Source: Posidonia oceanica (taxonomy: Eukaryota > Streptophyta > Magnoliopsida > Alismatales > Posidoniaceae). From it: DNA of 64,000 nt. This document shows positions 61,001 through 64,000 of this stretch, piece after piece (positions within the stretch are counted from its first letter, which is position 1; the number at the start of each line of letters is the position of its first letter). The notes beneath the pieces were generated by a model. It had not been told where the DNA came from. It saw only the letters and a list, made by a program, of their open reading frames with translations, and ran no database searches. The stretch is taken from positions 151,353,501-151,417,500 of the forward strand of contig JAZBRS010000026.1 in NCBI GenBank assembly GCA_037176725.1, in the 5' to 3' direction. Position numbers and translations under genes: made by a program.

Positions 61001-61620
61001 CTTAAACTTAACCTAGATTTACATGGATTCCAAGGTGTTATGATGCCTGGAGATCTTTTATAAACACCTCTAGACCTAGAGTTAAGAGGAGGATTTTTTT
61101 TTTTTTTTGGATGGACTTTTCTAGGAGGCACATTTAGAGGTTTTGAGAGATCCATAGCCATATACTATTAAATCCTTTGAGAGAATCGAGATCAAGAGAC
61201 ATTGTGCCTGTTCCAAGACAGATAGTCTCTAGAATTCCGTCTATGCTTTTACTTCCTCATCCCACATCATATAGCAATAAGGCTGAAGGGAGTATTCGTT
61301 TTCTTGTTCTCATTTATAGCATTCTTGCATTCCTTAGATAGGCCATTGCATATGTATGCAGGAAATTACCTCCGGTTAGTATTATTAGCATTCGTTTATG
61401 TTATTTGTTTTCATCCATGGATTATTTACTGCACGTATAGACTAATCTAGATTCTTTTTGTTTATTTTGAAGGAAGGAATACGTTATGTAACACGAGGAC
61501 GTCACTAGACGACATCCTATTGTTGATCTAGTGAATCGAGAACCTACATCATATCAACATTTGCATCTCCCCGAAGGCGCTTTGTCAGTCGGCATAGCAA
61601 ATCAACAAGTGGTGATTACA
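58081..61620 (+). other. AT-rich LTR-like sequence interrupted by a LINE
   Basis: Sequence on both sides of the LINE (58081-58630 and 60680-61010) has the same AT-rich, TTAAATTTAGA-type character, and a + strand TATA box lies at about 61059-61064 followed by a leader-like stretch. GTTGCC...GCGAC motifs occur near 60830 and 60930. It may be one LTR split by the LINE, but neither end was found. Confidence 0.4.
58632..60680 (+). mobile_element. L1-type LINE, 5'-truncated, broken
   Basis: Starts within the reverse transcriptase C-terminal region (VGRIKGVYFQSLVEKIYRRI, GWGSRFLNMARRLVLLKNVL, DFLWRYRDGKKLHHWVRWEY). It then has a zf-RVT-type part (KMSLLLWWISWNAIAVDTNM, CNCCVDSQVETMEHVLLHGD from about 59510) and a plant-type RNase H domain from about 60000 (LKANVDGSSMHS, GGGIVRDPSGRVLLAFSRYY, NNEAEIRVVWDLLALC, then in later frames NITHCFREGNGATDFLAKEG). 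Several stops and frame slips are present. A polyadenylation-like AATAAAAA (about 60650) and an A-run (60669-60677) mark the 3' end. Target duplications were not found. Confidence 0.85.
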
Positions 61621-62139
61621 AAAATGTTGTTGACGAACATGGAAGCGTTGATATCATTACACCGCCAAATCCACATATCCACAAATATGTATAGTTTCTA
61701 GATAGTAACACTAAAACAAAGTGTTTTAGTAACAATAATATGTATAGTTTGCATACAATAAGCATATTTGAGGTTTTCCGGAAGAGATTTGAGCTCCAGT
61801 GTAGGTGGTTCCTCAATGAATGGCTTAGGAATTTGTCTAGATTTAGTCATGATAGGCTTAGGAAGGGGGTGTACAAACCATTAAACTTGCGAGTTTTACC
61901 TTGGGTTGGACCACTTGCTTCATCAATAATCACTAATTCATCCTCAAATGTTCTCTCAGATTCTTGGTCAAGTTCGATTACCTCCTCTGTTAAATCATCT
62001 TCCTTTCAAAAATCCTCAATCAAGTTAACTTTAAATATTTCATTTGATTCCTGCCCCAATTTGTTATCCAAATTAAAAATATTCAATGTAATGGTCAAGT
62101 CTCCATAATTCAACCTCATGGAACCATTCCGATAATTAT

Positions 62140-62667
62140 TTAGGGCATTGGAATAGCAAGAAATAGTCGGCCTAGGATAACAGGAATTTGGCCTTTGAGG
62201 TTGGTCAAGGGTTGGGTTTCTTGGATTACAAAGTCTATGAAATAAACAAAGTCCTTGACCTCGACCAAAACGTCTTCAGCCATCTCCATTGGTGTCATAA
62301 AAGATCTATCAGCTAATTGTATGATCACTACAGTTTTCTTCATTTCTCCTAGCCTTAGTTGCTGATATACTGAATATGGTAGCACATTAATGCTAGCTCC
62401 TAGATCTAGAAAGGCCCTATCAAACTTGGTATTGCCTATGACACATGATATTGTGGGACTTCGTGGATCTTTGTGTTTCATAGGAAATTGGTTTGTCAGA
62501 ATAGAGCTAACATTGGCTGCTAGGAAAGCTTTCTTAGGTACCTTGGTTGGTCTTTTTCTTGTGCACATGTCCTTGAGATATTTGGCATATGTAGGGACTT
62601 GTTGGATTGCATCTAGAAGGGAGATGTTTACCTTGACCTGTCTAAAAACTTCCAGAATTTCCTCCAT
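62140..62667 (-). pseudogene. Athila-like retropepsin region
   Basis: The 175-codon open part begins MEEILEVFRQVKVNISLLDA and contains the aspartic protease motif as DLGASINVLPYSVYQQL (DLGAS instead of the usual DTG/DSG, a form seen in this plant group), then LADRSFMTPMEMAEDVLVEV and GQIPVILGRLFLA. The frame then shifts: NYRNGSMRLNYGDLTITLNI continues in another frame to about 62040. Protease would mature the Gag-Pol polyprotein. The shift and other stops make it inactive. Confidence 0.85.
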
Positions 62668-63199
62668 TTATGTTGATTCTTTTTTGTTTTTCAACCTATC
62701 TGGAAATGGGGCAATAGGCTTCTGGCGGTCTCAATGGGTGGGTTAATGGAAGGCCCAATGTCAGGGTTGGGTCCTTCATAACTCTTAGGCTCTTCAGATT
62801 GGCCTAAGTGGACAAGTGGAATCAAGTTAGAAGATGAGTTCTTCTAAGTCTGAATGGCATAATCAGGCGTGTCAATGTGATTGTCAACTTTTTTACCGGA
62901 TCTTAGGGATACGACAGCATTGACTTGGTTGATCTAGTTATTTTGGTCATCTTGGACCACATGAACGTGTTGAAGATTTTGACCTCTAGGATTGGGTATA
63001 GGTTGACTGGGCAGGGTTTCCTTTTCTCTTTCTCCTACCAACGTGGCTAACTAATTCAACTGCATCTCAATTCGTGCTATGGCTTGTGTGTTGGCAGTTA
63101 TGTTGGTGTTGGTTTGGGAATTAGCCTTGAGAAGGGCCTCCATTCCTTTCTCAAGGGTGCTCAGTCTTCTTTCTGAGTCCTGAAATCCTGGAGGGAGAG

Positions 63200-64000
63200 G
63201 ATTGTGTTGTAGTCCTACATGAAGGCTCTGTTGGACCAGTTGATTGGGCCTAAAATGATTTGATTGTTGTGGTGGGTCTTGGGAGAAAGAAAATTGATTA
63301 CCTCCTTGGTGAGGTTGCTAGTTCCAAGAGAAGTTTGGATGGTTTCTTCAACCCGGATTGTATGTGAGGACATTTGGGTCATTTCTAGGTCTAGCAAAAG
63401 TGGCATTAATTTGTTCTGGGCCAAAATCATGCTGGCCCATGAATGAAGGACATTATTCGATCACATGACCCATCATGTGACACCCATTGCACATGGAAAC
63501 CTGGTTGGACATTTGATTTACTTGGGCTTTCTCTTTCATTTCCAACACTTCTAGCCTACAAGCTAGTGTATTGAACTTGGCATCGATGGCTATGGAAGAT
63601 TCTATAGAATAGATGCTATCTCTCGAGGGTGTGGGTTTATCAATTAATTGATCCTTTATGTTTTCCTACTGCATTGTTTTCTCAGCTAGTTCTTCTAGAA
63701 ATTCCCATACTTCATTCTCATTTTTCTTCATGAATCCTCCTTGACACATAGATTCAAGCATGCTCCTAGTTAAGATGTCTAAACTCTCATAGATGATTTG
63801 ACATAGTCTCCATTTCTCTATAACATGGTGTGGACATTGAACTAAGAGATCCTTAAACCTATCCAAATATTTCCAGAAAGACTCACCAACTTTTTGCTTA
63901 GCTGAATTAATATCATTTCTGATTTTGATGGTTTTATGGATTGGATAATACTTTTTAAGAAACAACGTGTAGAATTGGGTCCATGTGGTGATTTAATTAG
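63200..64000 (-). pseudogene. Athila-like gag, capsid end and zinc knuckle
   Basis: The capsid part (63666-63965, running off the window) reads FLKKYYPIHKTIKIRNDINS, GESFWKYLDRFKDLLVQCPH and EFLEELAEKTMQ, typical of Retrotrans_gag in Athila relatives. A CCHC knuckle follows at about 63449-63491 as CNGCHMMGHVIE, then a stop (TAA) at the position before the last Cys. Downstream is a Gln/Asn-rich linker (63215-63430). The stop fits CAA to TAA. Confidence 0.8.

Larger units (their letters stand above)
61770..64000 (-). mobile_element. Athila-like Ty3/gypsy internal region, truncated
   Basis: Reading leftward from the window edge: gag capsid part, zinc knuckle, protease, then the linker before reverse transcriptase (PTLELKSLPENLKYAY near 61770-61815), where recognisable sequence stops. 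A short inverted repeat (ACTAAAACA/TGTTTTAGT) between 12-bp direct repeats lies just beyond, at 61687-61750. No reverse transcriptase is found. Confidence 0.8.

Overview
This is a 64 kb stretch of plant nuclear DNA, very probably from a dicot with a large repeat-rich genome. It consists almost entirely of nested transposable elements. I see no bacterial operon, CRISPR array, rRNA gene or tRNA gene. The plant call rests on element types known from plants: Tat-like Ty3/gypsy LTRs beginning TGTAGACACCC, a CACTA (En/Spm) element, plant-type hAT and L1 relatives, plant mobile domain (PMD) genes, an Athila-like element, and a fragment of a plant nuclear elongation factor P gene with introns. Every recognisable protein gene here is broken.

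Layout. (1) 1-8973, + strand: the 3' part of a Tat-like element. It carries a multi-exon PMD pseudogene (1-2163), a 78-bp tandem repeat (3313-3500), a DUF7745-like pseudogene (3644-4951) and a 3' untranslated region whose core is a 100-bp-period array of hairpin modules (7251-8180). A solo LTR of a second family, here called M (5525-7114, minus), sits in this UTR with a perfect 5-bp target duplication, GATAC. (2) 8974-12277: unassigned sequence, then the 3' UTR of Tat element A, ending in a polypurine tract. (3) 12278-18448: a 6.2 kb LTR (A) full of low-complexity blocks and its own tandem array. (4) 18450-23551, minus: the 5' end of an M element, with a gag frame broken only by TAG stops, a leader, a primer-binding site and the 5' LTR. 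This LTR abuts GATAC and the same 3' UTR as the left copy. (5) 23552-27988: 3' UTR with hairpin array, polypurine tract and LTR of Tat element B, which interrupts a CACTA transposase gene. (6) 27989-45222: the right part of that CACTA element. It contains the TNP2 C-terminal region, a second transposase-like gene and the right terminus, and is split by three solo LTRs of one family (E1-E3), each with a perfect 5-bp duplication. E1 contains a hAT element with a perfect 8-bp duplication. (7) 45223-48482: an E-family LTR fragment, then the LTR of a minus-strand Tat-like element C. (8) 48483-53600: the 3' region of C with two tandem arrays and, antisense to C, a DUF7745-like gene followed by a PMD gene. 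(9) 54630-56998: exons of an elongation factor P pseudogene. (10) 57600-61620: LTR-like AT-rich DNA with a 5'-truncated L1-type LINE. (11) 61770-64000, minus: gag and protease of an Athila-like element that stops before reverse transcriptase.

Relationships. The nesting gives a relative order. CACTA is older than E1-E3 and Tat B; E1 is older than the hAT; the ancestral Tat 3' UTR is older than the M insertion. The strongest unexplained pattern is that several element families carry arrays or scattered copies of short hairpins whose two arms change together: GATRAGT/ACTYATC, GTTRRACGC/GCGTYYAAC, GARTGTA/TACAYTC and GTCGCC/GGCGAC. A second window-wide pattern is that nearly all premature stops fit single C-to-T changes (CAG to TAG, CGA to TGA, CAA to TAA), as expected for DNA that has long been cytosine-methylated. 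No Ty3/gypsy reverse transcriptase, RNase H or integrase is recognisable anywhere in the window.
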